A stretch of DNA of 64,000 bases from NCBI GenBank assembly GCA_947493945.1, contig CANLSR010000001.1:310001-374000 (forward strand), given 5' to 3'. Positions 9,320 to 17,740 of this stretch are shown piece after piece. The notes beneath the pieces are model-generated. The model was not told the DNA's origin, did no database searches, and worked only from the letters and a program-made list of their open reading frames with translations. The translations under genes and the position numbers were made by a program. Origin of the DNA: an uncultured bacterium (lineage in GTDB: Bacteria > Bacteroidota > Rhodothermia > Rhodothermales > Rubricoccaceae). Numbering within the stretch: position 1 is the stretch's first letter; each line of letters begins with the position of its first letter.

Positions 9320-10482
9320 AGCGTCGGCAGGGCCACGAACTCCGGCGCGTCCTCGGGCCGCTGGCGGTCGGCGCCGGCGGGGCGCCCGATCCAGCCGCCG
9401 GCCACTACGTCGTCGCCGTCGTAGACCACGGCGGCCTGGCCGGGCGCGACGGCGTCGCGCGGCGCGTCGAAGATGGCCTCGAAGGCGTCCGGGCCGGTCT
9501 GGCGGACGAGCGCGGCGGCGCCCGGGTCGCGGTGGCGGATCCGGGCCTGGAGCGTCGTCTCGCCGTCCAGCCCGCCCCACTTGCCCCAGACCGCGCCGCT
9601 GGCCGTCAGCGCCCGGGTGGCGAGCGCCGAGCGCGGGCCGACGACGACCGTGTTGGTCTCGGGCTCCAGGCGCACCACGTAGGCCGGCTCGCCGAACGTC
9701 ACGCCCAGCCCGCGCCGCTGGCCGACGGTGTAGAACGGGGTCCCGTCGTGCGTGCCGACCGTCTCGCCGGTCTCGGACCACACCATCGGCCCGCCGGCCA
9801 GCGCCGCCAGCGACGGCTCGCGGCGCCGGAGCCAGCCGCGGTAGTCGTCGTCGGGGACGAAGCAGATCTCGTACGAGTCCTTTTTGCCGGCCACGTGGCC
9901 CATGCCCATCTCGTCCGCCAGCCGGCGGATCTCGGTCTTGGCGAGGCCGCCCAGCGGGAACAGCGTCCGCGCCAGGTGCGCCTGGGCCACGCCCCAGAGC
10001 ACGTACGACTGGTCCTTGGTCTCGTCCAGCCCGCGCGAGACCACGTGCCGGCCGGCGCGCTCGCGGACGCGGGCGTAGTGGCCCGTCGCGATGTGCTCGC
10101 AGCCCAGCGCGTCGGCGCGCTTGAGCAGGGCGGCCCACTTGATGTGCGTGTTGCACAGCACGCACGGGTTGGGCGTGCGCCCGGCGAGGTAGTCGTCGGC
10201 GAAGCGGTCCACGACCCAGTCTCCGAACTCGTCGCGGATGTCGACGACGGTGTGGCTGGCGCCCAGCCGGACGGCCACGGCGCGGGCGTCGTTCATGTCG
10301 TCCAGCGAGCAGCAGCCCGACTGGGCGCGGCTCACGCCCGAGCCGCCCAGCGACGTCTCGTAGTCCCACGTCTTCATGGTCACGCCCACGACCTCGTAGC
10401 CGGCCTCGTGCAGGAGGCCGGCCGCAACGGACGAGTCGACGCCGCCGCTCATGGCGACGAGCACGCGGCCCTGGCGGCTCAC
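9316..10482 (-). CDS. mnmA: tRNA 2-thiouridylase MnmA
   Basis: Adds sulfur to uridine 34 of tRNA-Lys, -Glu and -Gln in the cytoplasm, using ATP and a persulfide carrier. The 388-residue protein has the PP-loop ATP motif SGGVDSSVAAG near residues 13-22, the first catalytic Cys in PNPCVLCNTHIKW, the GHYARV segment, the Gln-rich DQSYVLWGV, and the second catalytic Cys in KDSYEICFVPDDDY. Length is normal. It is divergent from ridA across about 200 bp and overlaps the small zinc-ribbon gene downstream by four bases. Confidence 0.97.
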   Translation of the reverse strand: MSRQGRVLVAMSGGVDSSVAAGLLHEAGYEVVGVTMKTWDYETSLGGSGVSRAQSGCCSLDDMNDARAVAVRLGASHTVVDIRDEFGDWVVDRFADDYLAGRTPNPCVLCNTHIKWAALLKRADALGCEHIATGHYARVRERAGRHVVSRGLDETKDQSYVLWGVAQAHLARTLFPLGGLAKTEIRRLADEMGMGHVAGKKDSYEICFVPDDDYRGWLRRREPSLAALAGGPMVWSETGETVGTHDGTPFYTVGQRRGLGVTFGEPAYVVRLEPETNTVVVGPRSALATRALTASGAVWGKWGGLDGETTLQARIRHRDPGAAALVRQTGPDAFEAIFDAPRDAVAPGQAAVVYDGDDVVAGGWIGRPAGADRQRPEDAPEFVALPTL

Positions 10483-10688
10483 GGCGAGTGGGGTGGGTGG
10501 GGCGGCAATCTAGCCCGCCGCTGGCGGCCGCCTTGGGACGGACCGTGGAGGACCGGCGAGGGCGACGTGGAGAGCCCGCCCACACGGCCGCGCCGTCCGC
10601 CAGCCGGTGCGGAGGGCGGGAGTTTCGGGGTTCTTCGCCGTCCTGGCACGGCCTTTGGGTCAACTTGGACCCCACGCCCCCCGGCCCC

Positions 10689-11087
10689 ATGACTCCCACG
10701 CCCCCCTCCCGCCGCGAGCGGATCCAGACCCCCGGCGCGCCCTCGGCCATCGGCCCGTACGCCCAGGGCCTGCTCGTCGGGGACACGCTCTACGTCTCGG
10801 GCCAGATCGCCCTCGACCCCCAGACGGGCGAGATGATCGAGGGCGACGTCCAGGACGAGACGTCGCGGATCCTCGACAACATCGGCGCCGTGCTGCGCGC
10901 CGCCGACATGGACTTTGCCCACGTGGTCCAGGTGACGCTGTTCCTGCGCAACATGGACGACTACGCGATGGTGAACGAGGTCTACGCCCGCTACTTCAGC
11001 GGCGCCACCCCGGCCCGGGAGGCGCTGGAGGTGGGGAAGCTGCCCCGCGAGGCCTGCGTCGAGATCAGCTGCATCGCCGCCCGCTAG
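10689..11087 (+). CDS. ridA: RidA family reactive intermediate deaminase
   Basis: A 132-residue RidA/YjgF-family protein, which hydrolyses reactive enamines and imines formed by PLP enzymes. Seen are the family features IQTPGAPSAIGPYAQG, LYVSGQIALDPQTGEM, the signature with the substrate-binding Arg (ATPAREALEVGKLPREACVEISCIA). The ATG at 10689 follows CCCC and is chosen because the family begins close to this motif; a Gly/Arg-rich upstream extension looks non-coding. Confidence 0.92.
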   Translation: MTPTPPSRRERIQTPGAPSAIGPYAQGLLVGDTLYVSGQIALDPQTGEMIEGDVQDETSRILDNIGAVLRAADMDFAHVVQVTLFLRNMDDYAMVNEVYARYFSGATPAREALEVGKLPREACVEISCIAAR

Positions 11088-11124
11088 AGCGACCCGGCCG
11101 GGCCGGACGAGGTGGGACCGCCCG

Positions 11125-11643
11125 TCACGACGCGATGGCGACGCTGACCGGCACGCCCTCCGGGAGCTGGCGGCGGCCGCCGAGGGCCGCGATCTCGATG
11201 GCGAACGAGAGGCCCGCGAGCACGCCCCCCGCGGACTCGACCAGCCGGCACGCCGCGGCGGCGGTCCCGCCGGTGGCGATCACGTCGTCGTGGACGAGCG
11301 TGCGGGCGCCGTCGGGCAGGTCCTGGCCCTGGAGCTCCAGCGCGTCGCGGCCGTATTCGAGCGCGTAGGACGCGGTCGTGGTCGCCACGGGCAGCTTGCC
11401 CGGCTTGCGGGCCGGCAGGAAGCCCGCGCCCAGCCGCGCCGCCAGCGCCGGCCCGAACCAGAAGCCCCGCGAGTCGATCCCGACCACGTGGGTGACGCCG
11501 GCCTCGGCCCACGGGGCCGCCAGCCGGTCCAGGAGCGCGGTGAACAGCGCGGGGTCGGCCAGCAGCGGCGTGAGGTCCTTGAAGGCGACGCCCGGCTGGG
11601 GGAAGTCGGGGACGGTGCGGAGGGCGGCGGCGAGGTCGGGCAC
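11125..11643 (-). CDS. apt: Adenine phosphoribosyltransferase
   Basis: Purine salvage enzyme: adenine plus PRPP gives AMP. The probable product starts with GTG at 11643 (VPDLAAALRTVPDFPQPGVAFKD) and is 172 residues, the usual Apt length. It has GIDSRGFWFGPALA and the PRPP loop VHDDVIATGGTAAAACRL. The frame stays open for another 82 codons upstream to 11889, through nine Leu-Pro-Ala units encoded by a 9-bp tandem repeat, so a longer repeat-bearing form is possible. The GTG is preferred because the family starts there and the upstream part is low-complexity. Confidence 0.92.
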   Translation of the reverse strand: MPDLAAALRTVPDFPQPGVAFKDLTPLLADPALFTALLDRLAAPWAEAGVTHVVGIDSRGFWFGPALAARLGAGFLPARKPGKLPVATTTASYALEYGRDALELQGQDLPDGARTLVHDDVIATGGTAAAACRLVESAGGVLAGLSFAIEIAALGGRRQLPEGVPVSVAIAS

Positions 11644-11724
11644 GGGGAGAGCGGGGAGAGCGGGGAGAGCGGGGAGAGCGGGGAGAGCGGGGAGAGCGGG
11701 GAGAGCGGGGAGAGCGGGGAGAGC
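11644..11724. repeat. Nine perfect copies of a 9-bp tandem repeat
   Basis: Unit GGGGAGAGC, exactly nine copies without a mismatch, beginning on the base next to the apt GTG start codon. On the apt strand it reads GCTCTCCCC and, if translated, (Leu-Pro-Ala)n. Copy changes would alter the leader length by multiples of nine and keep any upstream frame open. Confidence 0.95.
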
Positions 11725-11903
11725 GAAGGTGGGCGCGGACGGTGGCCGGCGCAAGTCGGCCTCCGACGCCGGCCCTCCGCACACGCCGGCCGCCAGCGCG
11801 GCGGGGGCCGCCTGGCCCTCCTCCGCCGGGGGCGGGTGAAGCGCCCACGATGGACCCGGGCGGGCGGACGGGCTAGGTTGGCGGGGCACCGACCCCGCCG
11901 CCC

Positions 11904-12332
11904 ATGTCCGACCTGCCGCCCGACGCCTTCGTCCCCGAGTACACCAAGCCCGACGCGCCCGGCGTCCACATGGGCTTCGACAACACGGTCGCGGTGTACC
12001 ACGTCGTGATGCCGGAGGACACGTTCGAGCAGGCGGCGCAGGCCTTGGTGGGGCTGGTGCGCCAGGCCCAGGACCAGTTCCCGGATTGGCCGCGCGTGCT
12101 CTACCTCGACGTGGCCGGCCACGAGGGCGACGCCGCCGGCTTCGACCCCGACTTCTACGAGTTCCAGCAGGACTTCCTGTTCTCGGCCGTGGCCCCGTTC
12201 GTGCAGGCGCTGGAGACGCCCGTCACCGGCGGCCTGGTGAACCCCCAGCCCCAGCGCAACGACGTCCCCGACCGGCTCAAGATCGGCGGGGACACGCGGC
12301 CCCACGCCGGACAGGTCATCGGCGACCACTAG
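11904..12332 (+). CDS. Conserved-looking hypothetical protein
   Basis: A 142-residue soluble protein with no signal peptide or membrane helix. The sequence has a regular, globular look (alternating hydrophobic pattern, HVVMPEDTFEQAAQALVGLVRQAQ, VLYLDVAGHEGD, DFYEFQQDFLFSAVAPF) and normal codon use, so it is very likely a real gene. No family is recognised. It is divergent from apt. Confidence 0.7.
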   Translation: MSDLPPDAFVPEYTKPDAPGVHMGFDNTVAVYHVVMPEDTFEQAAQALVGLVRQAQDQFPDWPRVLYLDVAGHEGDAAGFDPDFYEFQQDFLFSAVAPFVQALETPVTGGLVNPQPQRNDVPDRLKIGGDTRPHAGQVIGDH

Positions 12333-12527
12333 AGCGCTGGTGCGCGGGCGACGCCCGATGCGGCCCCCCGACGCAAGAGCGGGGCCACCGCGGGCCCGCC
12401 ATCGCCGCGAACGCCGGCAGCCCCCGAGCGGCTGGCGGCCCCCGTCCGCGGCGGGCCAGAGACGCGCCGGCGGGGCGGTTAAGGGGCGCCGCTGGAGCGC
12501 GATACCACCTCGCCCACCCCCGCTGCC

Positions 12528-13121
12528 ATGTCGTTGGCCCCTCTGGCTCGGCCGCACGTCGCGGCGCGCGCGCTCCTACCCCTCGCCTTGGCCGCCCTCA
12601 CCGGCTGCGCCGGCGCCTACGCCTACCACCTCGACCCCGCCGACGCCGACGGCCGCCAGCGGCTCACCGAGCGGGCCGCGCGCCACGACGTGGTCGTCCG
12701 CCTTCAGGGCGAGCCCGGCGTCCCGGCCCGCGCGCTGTCCGTCCGGGCCGACTCCGTGACCTGGCGCGACCCCGCCACGGGGGCCGCCCGCTCGGCCGGC
12801 ATGGACCGGCTCTGGTCCATCACCTTCCCCGGGTCGGACGGGAGCCCGCTCAAGACGCTGGCGCTGAGCGTCGGCGGCGGCGTCCTGGCGGGGGCGGCGG
12901 TCGGCGCCCTGGTCTACGACCTCCCCCACGGCCCCATCGACTCGCGCGGCGACGCCGCCGCGTTCGGGGCCGTCGGCACGGGCCTGATCGCCGGGCTCAC
13001 CTCGGGGTGGGTGGTCTCGGACCGGCGCAAGGACGACCTGTTCCTCGTCCGCCAGCGGCCGGCCGCCGAGGCCGCGCCACCCGCTGGCGGAGCCGACGGG
13101 CGAGACGCCGTCCGCGAGTAG
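12528..13121 (+). CDS. Predicted lipoprotein with a glycine-rich membrane-like segment
   Basis: A 197-residue protein with a signal sequence ending in a lipobox (ALTGC, Cys at about residue 27). The body has a small beta-type domain (HDVVVRLQGEPG...ALSVRADSVTWRDPATG) and then a glycine-zipper-like hydrophobic stretch (LSVGGGVLAGAAVGALV and AVGTGLIAGLTSG), as in many Bacteroidota envelope proteins of unknown role. It ends 2 bp before the stop of the convergent antiporter gene. Confidence 0.7.
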   Translation: MSLAPLARPHVAARALLPLALAALTGCAGAYAYHLDPADADGRQRLTERAARHDVVVRLQGEPGVPARALSVRADSVTWRDPATGAARSAGMDRLWSITFPGSDGSPLKTLALSVGGGVLAGAAVGALVYDLPHGPIDSRGDAAAFGAVGTGLIAGLTSGWVVSDRRKDDLFLVRQRPAAEAAPPAGGADGRDAVRE

Positions 13122-13123
13122 GG

Positions 13124-14458
13124 CTACTCCCCGCCCGCCTCGACGGCCTTGCGCTCCTCGCTGCGGGACCGCTTGGAGTACCACGCCATGAGCGGCGTCA
13201 CCGAGACGCCGTGGACCACGATGCTGGCGGCGATGGTGATGAGCACCAGGCCCAGGAGCCGCTCGGTAAAGCCGTCGTAGAGGTCGTGCGTCTCGGCGAA
13301 CATGAGGTAGTACACCGACCCGATCCCGCGCACGCCGAACCAGGCCAACAGCTCGCGCTGGAGGCCGGACGTGGACGAGCCGGCCATCCCGATCCAGACC
13401 GACAACGGGCGGACCACCAAGAGCACCGCCGGCACGAACCACAGCGCGTCGAACGACCACTCGGCCAGGTGCAGCAGCGCGCCCACCAGCACCACCAGCG
13501 CGACGGCGCCGATGCGCTCGAGCTGCTCCGAGAAGCCCAGCACGGCCGAGGCCATGTAGGCCGGGGCCGCGTGCTCCTTGACGGCCACCTCCTCCTCGGC
13601 CCCCTCGCGCGCCATCGCCTCGACGGCGTCGGAGGCCTCGTCGCCGGTCTCGCGGCGCTCCTCGTAGCGCAGGGCCAGCCCGGCCGCGAACGCCGCCAGG
13701 AAGGCGTAGCTGCTCAGCATCAACGCCAGCCCGTAGGCCAGCGCCACTAGGCCCAGGGCCAGGAAGTCGTCGGAGCCGACGGCCTCGCGGTGCGTCCGGC
13801 GCAGGTACACCACCAGCCGCCCGACGGCCATGCCCAGCGCGGCGCCGATGCCGAGCCCGCCGAACACCGCCCACAGCAGGTCGACGGTCCACCAGCGCCA
13901 CCAGCCCTCGCCCAGGTCGTGGAGGCCCAAGAGCCCCAGGCCCAGCATCACGAACGGGAACGCGGCCCCGTCGTTGAACCCGGCCTCGCCGGTGAGCGAG
14001 AACCGGAGCCGGTCGGTGTCGTCGGGGTTCTCGATCTGGACGTCGGAGGCCAGCACCGGGTCGGTCGGCGCGAGCACGGCGCCCAACAGGACCGCCGCGC
14101 CGATGGGCAGCCCCAGCTCCCAGTAGCCCAATGCCGCGATGCCGGCCACGGTCAGCGTCATCGAGACCGTCGCCAGCCGCAGCGGCAACTTCCACCGGCC
14201 GTCGGAGAGCGGCGTGCGGAGCTTGAGGCCGGCCGCGAACAGCGACAGCGTCACCACGATCTCGGTGAGCACCTCCAGCGTCTTGGCCTGCTCGATGGGA
14301 TCGAAGACCAGGAGCCCGATGCCCAACGGCCCGATCCCGACCCCGACCATCAGGTAGAGCTGGGACGACGAGAGCGGGAGCCGGCTCAGCGTGGTCCGGG
14401 CGAGCGCCATGACCGTCAGCAGGGCGCCGGCGAGGACAAACCAGAGGGCGGTGTTCAA
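13124..14458 (-). CDS. CPA1-type cation/proton antiporter
   Basis: Inner-membrane sodium(potassium)/proton antiporter of about 444 residues with 12 or so membrane helices. The ion-binding motif is seen in helix 5-6 region: GEAGFNDGAAFPFV (ND pair), preceded by GAVLAPTDPVLASDVQ, both hallmarks of the CPA1/NhaP group, and later FGVRGIGSVYYLMF. The start is taken as TTG 14458 so that the first helix (LNTALWFVLAGALLTVMAL) is kept; the first ATG is 48 bp downstream and would cut into it. The C-terminal cytoplasmic tail is very short. Confidence 0.9.
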   Translation of the reverse strand: MNTALWFVLAGALLTVMALARTTLSRLPLSSSQLYLMVGVGIGPLGIGLLVFDPIEQAKTLEVLTEIVVTLSLFAAGLKLRTPLSDGRWKLPLRLATVSMTLTVAGIAALGYWELGLPIGAAVLLGAVLAPTDPVLASDVQIENPDDTDRLRFSLTGEAGFNDGAAFPFVMLGLGLLGLHDLGEGWWRWWTVDLLWAVFGGLGIGAALGMAVGRLVVYLRRTHREAVGSDDFLALGLVALAYGLALMLSSYAFLAAFAAGLALRYEERRETGDEASDAVEAMAREGAEEEVAVKEHAAPAYMASAVLGFSEQLERIGAVALVVLVGALLHLAEWSFDALWFVPAVLLVVRPLSVWIGMAGSSTSGLQRELLAWFGVRGIGSVYYLMFAETHDLYDGFTERLLGLVLITIAASIVVHGVSVTPLMAWYSKRSRSEERKAVEAGGE

Positions 14459-14562
14459 AGGCGTGGGAGCGTTGGGGCGGACCCCTCTACGCCGCGTCCC
14501 CGTCAGCGACCCGCCGCCGCACAGGAATTTTCCCGCTGGCGGTCGGCGTCCGCGGGCCGACG

Positions 14563-15213
14563 CTAGGCGACCTCGGACCGGAGCTGGCCGAGAAACTGGC
14601 GGAGGAAGCCGGCGCGGCGCTCGGCCTCTCGGCGCCCCGCAGCGGTTTGCATGGTGGCGGGCAGGCGGAGCAGCTTGACGAGCACGTGGTCCGTCGCCCA
14701 CTGGCGGTCGTCGAGCGCGCGGCCGGTCTCCGCCAGCGGGTCGTCGGGGTGGGTCAGCGCCGAGCCCATCGCGCCGGCCGTCGCGTAGAGCCGGGCGATG
14801 CCGATGGCGCCGAGCGCGTCCAGCCGGTCGGCGTCCTGGACGACGGCGGCCTCGGGCGTCTCGGGCGCGATCCCGGCCGACCAGCTGTGGGCCGCGACGG
14901 CGTGCTCGACAGCCGGGACCAGGTCGGGCGGGAAGCCCTCGGCCCGCAGCCACGCCCCGGCCGCGTCGGCCGCCAGCTGGGAGGCGCGGGCGCGGTCGGG
15001 GCTGTCCTTTGGGACGGTCACGCAGTCGTGGAGCCAGGCCGCCGGCAGCACGACGGCGGGGACGGCGCCCTCGGCCTCCGCCAGCTCGCGGGCCGCCCGG
15101 ACGACGCGGCGGACGTGGGCGAGGTCGTGCGCCGCGTCTCCGGTCGTGTGCGTCTCCACAAACTGCCGGCACCGGCGCTCCCACTCCTCCAGGTCGCCGG
15201 CCGTCACGTCCAC
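14563..15213 (-). CDS. HD-domain phosphohydrolase
   Basis: A 216-residue soluble protein with the HD-superfamily metal motif: His in HDLAHVRRVVR, the HD pair in AAWLHDCVTVPK, and a later Asp in VVQDADRLDALGAIGIAR. This pattern is that of the YedJ-like HD hydrolases, whose substrates are mostly unknown phosphoesters or nucleotides. Start GTG 15213 overlaps the end of the NmrA-like gene by 10 bp, so the two are probably co-translated. Confidence 0.88.
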   Translation of the reverse strand: MDVTAGDLEEWERRCRQFVETHTTGDAAHDLAHVRRVVRAARELAEAEGAVPAVVLPAAWLHDCVTVPKDSPDRARASQLAADAAGAWLRAEGFPPDLVPAVEHAVAAHSWSAGIAPETPEAAVVQDADRLDALGAIGIARLYATAGAMGSALTHPDDPLAETGRALDDRQWATDHVLVKLLRLPATMQTAAGRREAERRAGFLRQFLGQLRSEVA

Positions 15214-16046
15214 ACCCCGCGGTAGTCCTGGGCAAACTGGCGCAGCGAGCGCGGCGGCCGGCCCAACGCCCGCTCGACGCCGCCGGCCACCTTGCCGGCC
15301 AGGCCCAACCGCGCGGTCGTGTAGAGCCCGACCATGACGCCGGCGAAGCCCGCGTTGGCGCCGGCGTCCCGCTCGTGGCGGAAAAACTCGATGGCGCCAG
15401 GGCGCGTGTAGACGACGCGGCGGTCGAGAACGTCGGTCAGCACGTCGGCCACCTCGAAGTAGTCCAGCGCCTCCGGCCCGGTCAACTCGATGGCGTTGAC
15501 GAGGCCGCTCCCCAACTGCGGCGTCTCGCCGGCGAGCCAGGCGGCGGCGACTTCGGCCACGTCCCGGGCGTCCACGAACGACGTCTTGCCCCGGCCCGCT
15601 GGGACGGTGATCTCGCCGCGGCGCACGTCGTCGGCGTGGACTTCGGAGAGGTTCTGCATAAAGTAGCTGGCCCGGAGCAGGAGCGCGTCGGTCGAGCCTT
15701 CCCCCAGCCGTTTCTCGGCGGCGCGGTGCGGCAGGAGCGGGTTCCGCTCGGCGCCCAAGACCGAGAGGTCGGCGATCTTTTTGACGCCGGCCGCCTCGGC
15801 CGCGTCGACGACCGCCGGCAGGTCGGCGCCCGAGCCGGGCGGGAGCATCAGGAACAGGCCGTCGGCGCCGGCGGGGCCGAACGTGGCCGGCTTGGTGGCG
15901 TCGTAGGCCACGCGCTCGGCTGCGGGGGGCAGGTCGCGGCTGTTGGGGTGGCGGACAGCGGCCACGGCCTGGTGGCCACGGTCGAGGAGCTCCTGGAGGA
16001 CGTGGGACCCGACGGTCCCGGTCGCTCCGGTGACGACGATGCGCAT
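15204..16046 (-). CDS. NmrA-like NAD(P)-binding protein
   Basis: A 280-residue atypical short-chain dehydrogenase of the NmrA/YtfG (quinone oxidoreductase-like) group. The N-terminal Rossmann motif is VVTGATGTVGSHVLQEL, followed by LLLRASYFMQNLSE, FVDARDVAEVAA, typical of the family. The usual catalytic YxxxK is not obvious, as in NmrA proteins, so it may sense redox state or reduce quinones. It starts at ATG 16046 and overlaps the HD gene by 10 bp. Confidence 0.85.
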   Translation of the reverse strand: MRIVVTGATGTVGSHVLQELLDRGHQAVAAVRHPNSRDLPPAAERVAYDATKPATFGPAGADGLFLMLPPGSGADLPAVVDAAEAAGVKKIADLSVLGAERNPLLPHRAAEKRLGEGSTDALLLRASYFMQNLSEVHADDVRRGEITVPAGRGKTSFVDARDVAEVAAAWLAGETPQLGSGLVNAIELTGPEALDYFEVADVLTDVLDRRVVYTRPGAIEFFRHERDAGANAGFAGVMVGLYTTARLGLAGKVAGGVERALGRPPRSLRQFAQDYRGVWT

Positions 16047-16130
16047 GGCTGTGGCGGAGTGGCGGCCGGCTACGCGCCCGCGCCCGACGCCGGTCCCCCG
16101 CCCGCCGCGCTCCGGGTCCGCCCGAGGCTG

Positions 16131-16158
16131 CGCCCCGCTGGCGGGCGGCGCCAGCGGG
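16131..16158. repeat. Palindromic 28-nt repeat downstream of the porin gene
   Basis: The 28 bases are identical to 17309-17336 at the other end of the porin gene. Each copy can fold into a stem with arms CCCCGCTGGCG / CGCCAGCGGG around GGCGG. Confidence 0.8.
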
Positions 16159-16173
16159 ACGAGCGCGGCGTCG

Positions 16174-17289
16174 TCAGAACTCGATCTGGACCTGGCTCCG
16201 GAAGGCGACGAGCGTTTCAGCGTCGTCGGCGCTGGGCCAGAACACGTCGGCGTTGAGCGCCAGCCGGGCTTTGCCGGTGCCGTACAGGTTGAGACCGGGC
16301 GTGAGCAGCACGCCGTCGGCCCGGTCCAGCGGCCCCTGGGCGTCGGCCGCGCCGAGGCGCACCATCGGCTCGACGGCCACGAGCACGCCGCCGGTCCGGC
16401 CCCCGAGCCCGCCGACGCGGTAGGCCAGCCAGCCCTGGACACCCCAGAACGTGTCGTCGGTGAACGGGTCGAGCGTGCCCGTCGCCAGCTCCAGCAGCCC
16501 GTGCAGGCCCGGCCGGCCGTAGTCGCCCACGGTGAGATCCAAGGCGACGGCGCTGCCGCGCCGGGTCTCACCGGTCGGCCGGGCGCCCGTCGCGCCGTCG
16601 GGGCCGAGGTCGGGCGGTTCGTCCTGGCCGAACGCCCGATTGGTGACGGCCAGCCCGACGCCCAGGCCGGGCACGGGCGACACCTGGATGCGCGCCGCCA
16701 GCTGGCGGATGTCGGCGTCGGTGCCCTCCTCGCCCGTCGAGCCGGTAAAGTAGCCGGCGGCGTAGGCCAGCCCGACCGGCAGGCCCTCGACGTCGCCCAG
16801 CACCTGGACGCCGACCGACCGGCCGGCGTAGGCCAGCGCCTCCAGCACGCCGTAGAGCTCGACGGCGTCGCCGCCGCGGAACCGAGCGCCCCGCTCGATG
16901 GGTGTCAGCCGGGCCGCCGTGGTCGCGTCGACGGCGCCAAACGGCCGTCCGCCCTTGCCCACCAGCACGCCGACGGCCGGCGACAGCTCGAGTAGAGCGT
17001 AGGCCTCATTGAGCTCGGCCGAGCCGCCGGTGGCTGCGTTCGCCAGCTCGGCCTGGATGCGGCCGCTGAGCATCGGGCTCACGCGCGCGTTGGCGCTCAG
17101 CCGGACGCGCCGGAGCCGGAGCTCGGTCGGCTCCTCGCCGTCTCTGTTGGTGGTGTTGAACTGGGTCTGGACCAAGCCCCCAAACGTGACCGCTCGCTCG
17201 GACCGGCCAGTGTCCGGGCTCTCGGCCGTCTCCTGGGCGGCGACGGGAAGGGCGGCGAGGACGAGGGCGACGAGTAGCGAGCGGTTCAT
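16174..17289 (-). CDS. Outer-membrane porin (OprO/OprP-like)
   Basis: A 371-residue protein with a signal peptide (MNRSLLVALVLAALPVAA) and alternating amphipathic strands ending in the outer-membrane signature ...VQIEF with C-terminal Phe. The pattern TFGGLVQTQFNT, ELRLRRVRLSANARVSPMLSGRIQAELA, LLVGKGGRPFG-type strand and late TPGLNLYGTGKARLALNADVF resembles phosphate-selective porins O and P. Transport specificity cannot be judged. It is flanked on both sides by the same 28-nt palindromic repeat. Confidence 0.8.
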   Translation of the reverse strand: MNRSLLVALVLAALPVAAQETAESPDTGRSERAVTFGGLVQTQFNTTNRDGEEPTELRLRRVRLSANARVSPMLSGRIQAELANAATGGSAELNEAYALLELSPAVGVLVGKGGRPFGAVDATTAARLTPIERGARFRGGDAVELYGVLEALAYAGRSVGVQVLGDVEGLPVGLAYAAGYFTGSTGEEGTDADIRQLAARIQVSPVPGLGVGLAVTNRAFGQDEPPDLGPDGATGARPTGETRRGSAVALDLTVGDYGRPGLHGLLELATGTLDPFTDDTFWGVQGWLAYRVGGLGGRTGGVLVAVEPMVRLGAADAQGPLDRADGVLLTPGLNLYGTGKARLALNADVFWPSADDAETLVAFRSQVQIEF

Positions 17290-17308
17290 TCAGCCAAGGG
17301 TGAGAGTT

Positions 17309-17336
17309 CGCCCCGCTGGCGGGCGGCGCCAGCGGG
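17309..17336. repeat. Palindromic 28-nt repeat upstream of the porin gene
   Basis: Exact copy of 16131-16158, 19 bp before the porin start codon. Being both palindromic and a direct repeat, the pair frames the porin gene as a 1.2-kb cassette. Confidence 0.8.
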
Positions 17337-17668
17337 GGGATGTGCGCGAGGAAAGCGAGCACCTCAACCTACTCCGCTAGCCTGCACGCACCCCGCTGGC
17401 GACCGTTGCCGAGCGACCGCTAGCGGTGATCCAGGACGCAAGATGCGTCGTCGGCTAGACGGTACGGATACGCTGCCGCTCTACACCGGACTGCGACGAC
17501 GGGTTCGCTGACGCGCGTCGGCAGGCGCGACGGCCAGCCGCTGCTTTGAGTTCGAGAGGCCCGAGAACGGGAACGACCGAGCCGCGCGTCACTGGAGGTG
17601 CCCCCACGCCTCGTCCTCCTGGCCCCTGTGTACCGAGAGCGTGGGCTCGCTCAGGAGTGCTGTCTCGG

Positions 17669-17685
17669 CCGCCAGCGGCTGGCGG
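17669..17685. repeat. 17-nt palindrome, copy 2
   Basis: CCGCCAGCGGCTGGCGG, identical to 8197-8213 and 62610-62626, 56 bp downstream of the TonB-like gene stop on the minus strand. It may act as its terminator. Confidence 0.55.
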
Positions 17686-17740
17686 GACCGAAAACGCTGA
17701 CGCTTTTGTCGGCTTGCAGCAGCGGGTCCGCCGTCCAGTG

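Larger units (their letters stand above)
17290..17740. other. 450-bp intergenic region with palindromes
   Basis: No convincing gene is seen. It holds the second copy of the 28-nt repeat (17309-17336) next to the porin start, and the 17-nt palindrome CCGCCAGCGGCTGGCGG at 17669-17685. Open frames here are Arg/Ser-rich and lack normal codon bias. Confidence 0.6.

Noticed and set aside
11644..11724. A CRISPR array
   Set aside because: The repeats are 9 bp and directly adjacent, with no spacers and no cas genes near.
11644..11889. An 82-residue N-terminal extension of Apt with (Leu-Pro-Ala)9
   Set aside because: Apt proteins start at the position of the GTG 11643; the extension is low-complexity and runs to within 15 bp of the divergent gene. 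Kept only as an alternative.
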